A stretch of DNA of 64,000 nt, from contig CANMJD010000002.1 in the NCBI GenBank assembly GCA_947498155.1, forward strand, positions 620,001 through 684,000, read 5' to 3'. Position numbers and translations under genes: made by a program. Source of the stretch: an uncultured Pseudoruegeria sp. (lineage in GTDB: Bacteria; Pseudomonadota; Alphaproteobacteria; Rhodobacterales; Rhodobacteraceae). Positions 63,839 through 64,000 of this stretch are shown in pieces (the stretch's first letter is position 1; every line of letters starts with the position of its first letter). The notes under the pieces were generated by a model, which worked only from the letters and a program-made list of their open reading frames with translations, was not told the origin of the DNA and did no database searches.

Positions 63839-64000
63839 AGAATTCCGCCGAGCAATTCCAGTATCACGTTCTCTGTGCTTTTTGTTTTGCGCCCTTGATT
63901 TTGCGCCACTGGTGCGGGTTTTGGTTTGGCTTGTGGGACAATCATCGGCAATTGGGTGATCGGCAGCCCTTCATGGGTGCGCACCATGGTTTCGCGCCAG
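63826..64000 (-). CDS. C-terminal fragment of an unidentified protein
   Basis: The minus strand is open from the right edge to TAA at 63826-63828, giving 57 residues: WRETMVRTHEGLPITQLPMI, then a Pro/Lys/Ala-rich linker (VPQAKPKPAPVAQNQGRKTK) and a hydrophobic end ELLGGILGGN. The frame is in phase with normal codon use and ends close to the convergent mlaC gene. I cannot name it; the start is outside the window. Confidence 0.65.
   Translation of the reverse strand, partial: WRETMVRTHEGLPITQLPMIVPQAKPKPAPVAQNQGRKTKSTENVILELLGGILGGN

Overview
The window looks like chromosomal core sequence of an alphaproteobacterium of the Roseobacter/Rhodobacteraceae group. The evidence is a MipZ-type division ATPase, a CenR-like response regulator, the gene order ffh ... 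rpsP-rimM-trmD-rplS with bluB inserted, a TrmD with an N-terminal extension, the fairly GC-rich tightly packed coding, and the dispersed intergenic repeats ending in a GGGATATTT core. I see no rRNA, tRNA, CRISPR array, insertion sequence, prophage or gene transfer agent gene. Species cannot be fixed from this sequence alone.

Layout. 1-2.7 kb: 5' end of leuC (minus), a large MscS channel gene broken by a short deletion, then rsfS-rlmH. 2.8-10.4 kb (minus): a ten-gene thiamin operon thiD-O-S-G-E-F-Y-tenA-thiZ-thiX behind a TPP riboswitch; it carries thiazole synthesis, thiamin phosphate synthesis and pyrimidine salvage but no thiC. 10.4-15.5 kb: exported DUF3300/DUF2950 pair, an ArsR regulator divergent from NIPSNAP and ABM-domain genes, and mipZ. 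15.5-23.5 kb (minus): ffh, five tandem GNAT acetyltransferases, chorismate mutase, rpsP, bluB, rimM, trmD, then rplS-rpmE. 23.7-32.9 kb: an old-yellow-enzyme relative, a prolyl-tRNA-editing-like protein, a glycosyltransferase, azoR with a divergent LysR gene, an EamA exporter, ebfC-recR, a hydrolase, a YkuD protein and ribA.

33-43 kb: cenR-like regulator, a 413-base gap with an orphan terminator, xthA, an SH3 lipoprotein, an MFS transporter, zapE, accD-folC, a CPBP protease, ilvD and a lipoprotein. 44-52.6 kb: two uncharacterised proteins, a FadH-like reductase, a YiaW/YiaV-like membrane pair, a LysR gene, an OmpA-like protein, a GNAT protein and a CinA-domain protein. 52.7-64 kb: sfsA, map, rsmD, a peroxiredoxin, an intact small MscS channel, phhB, a FemAB-like protein, a glycerophosphodiesterase, a RidA protein, a type I secretion ATPase/adaptor pair, mlaA-mlaC, and the 3' end of an unidentified gene.

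Themes. Genes are packed into directons with 1-, 4- or 8-base stop/start overlaps, so translational coupling is the rule. Most genes are housekeeping. The accessory or unexplained parts are the repeat family at operon ends, the GNAT array inside the SRP/ribosomal-protein directon, the DUF3300/DUF2950 pair, the DUF6478-like pair and the noncoding stretch before xthA. I found no convincing wholly new multi-gene system; the repeat family and the GNAT array are the best leads.
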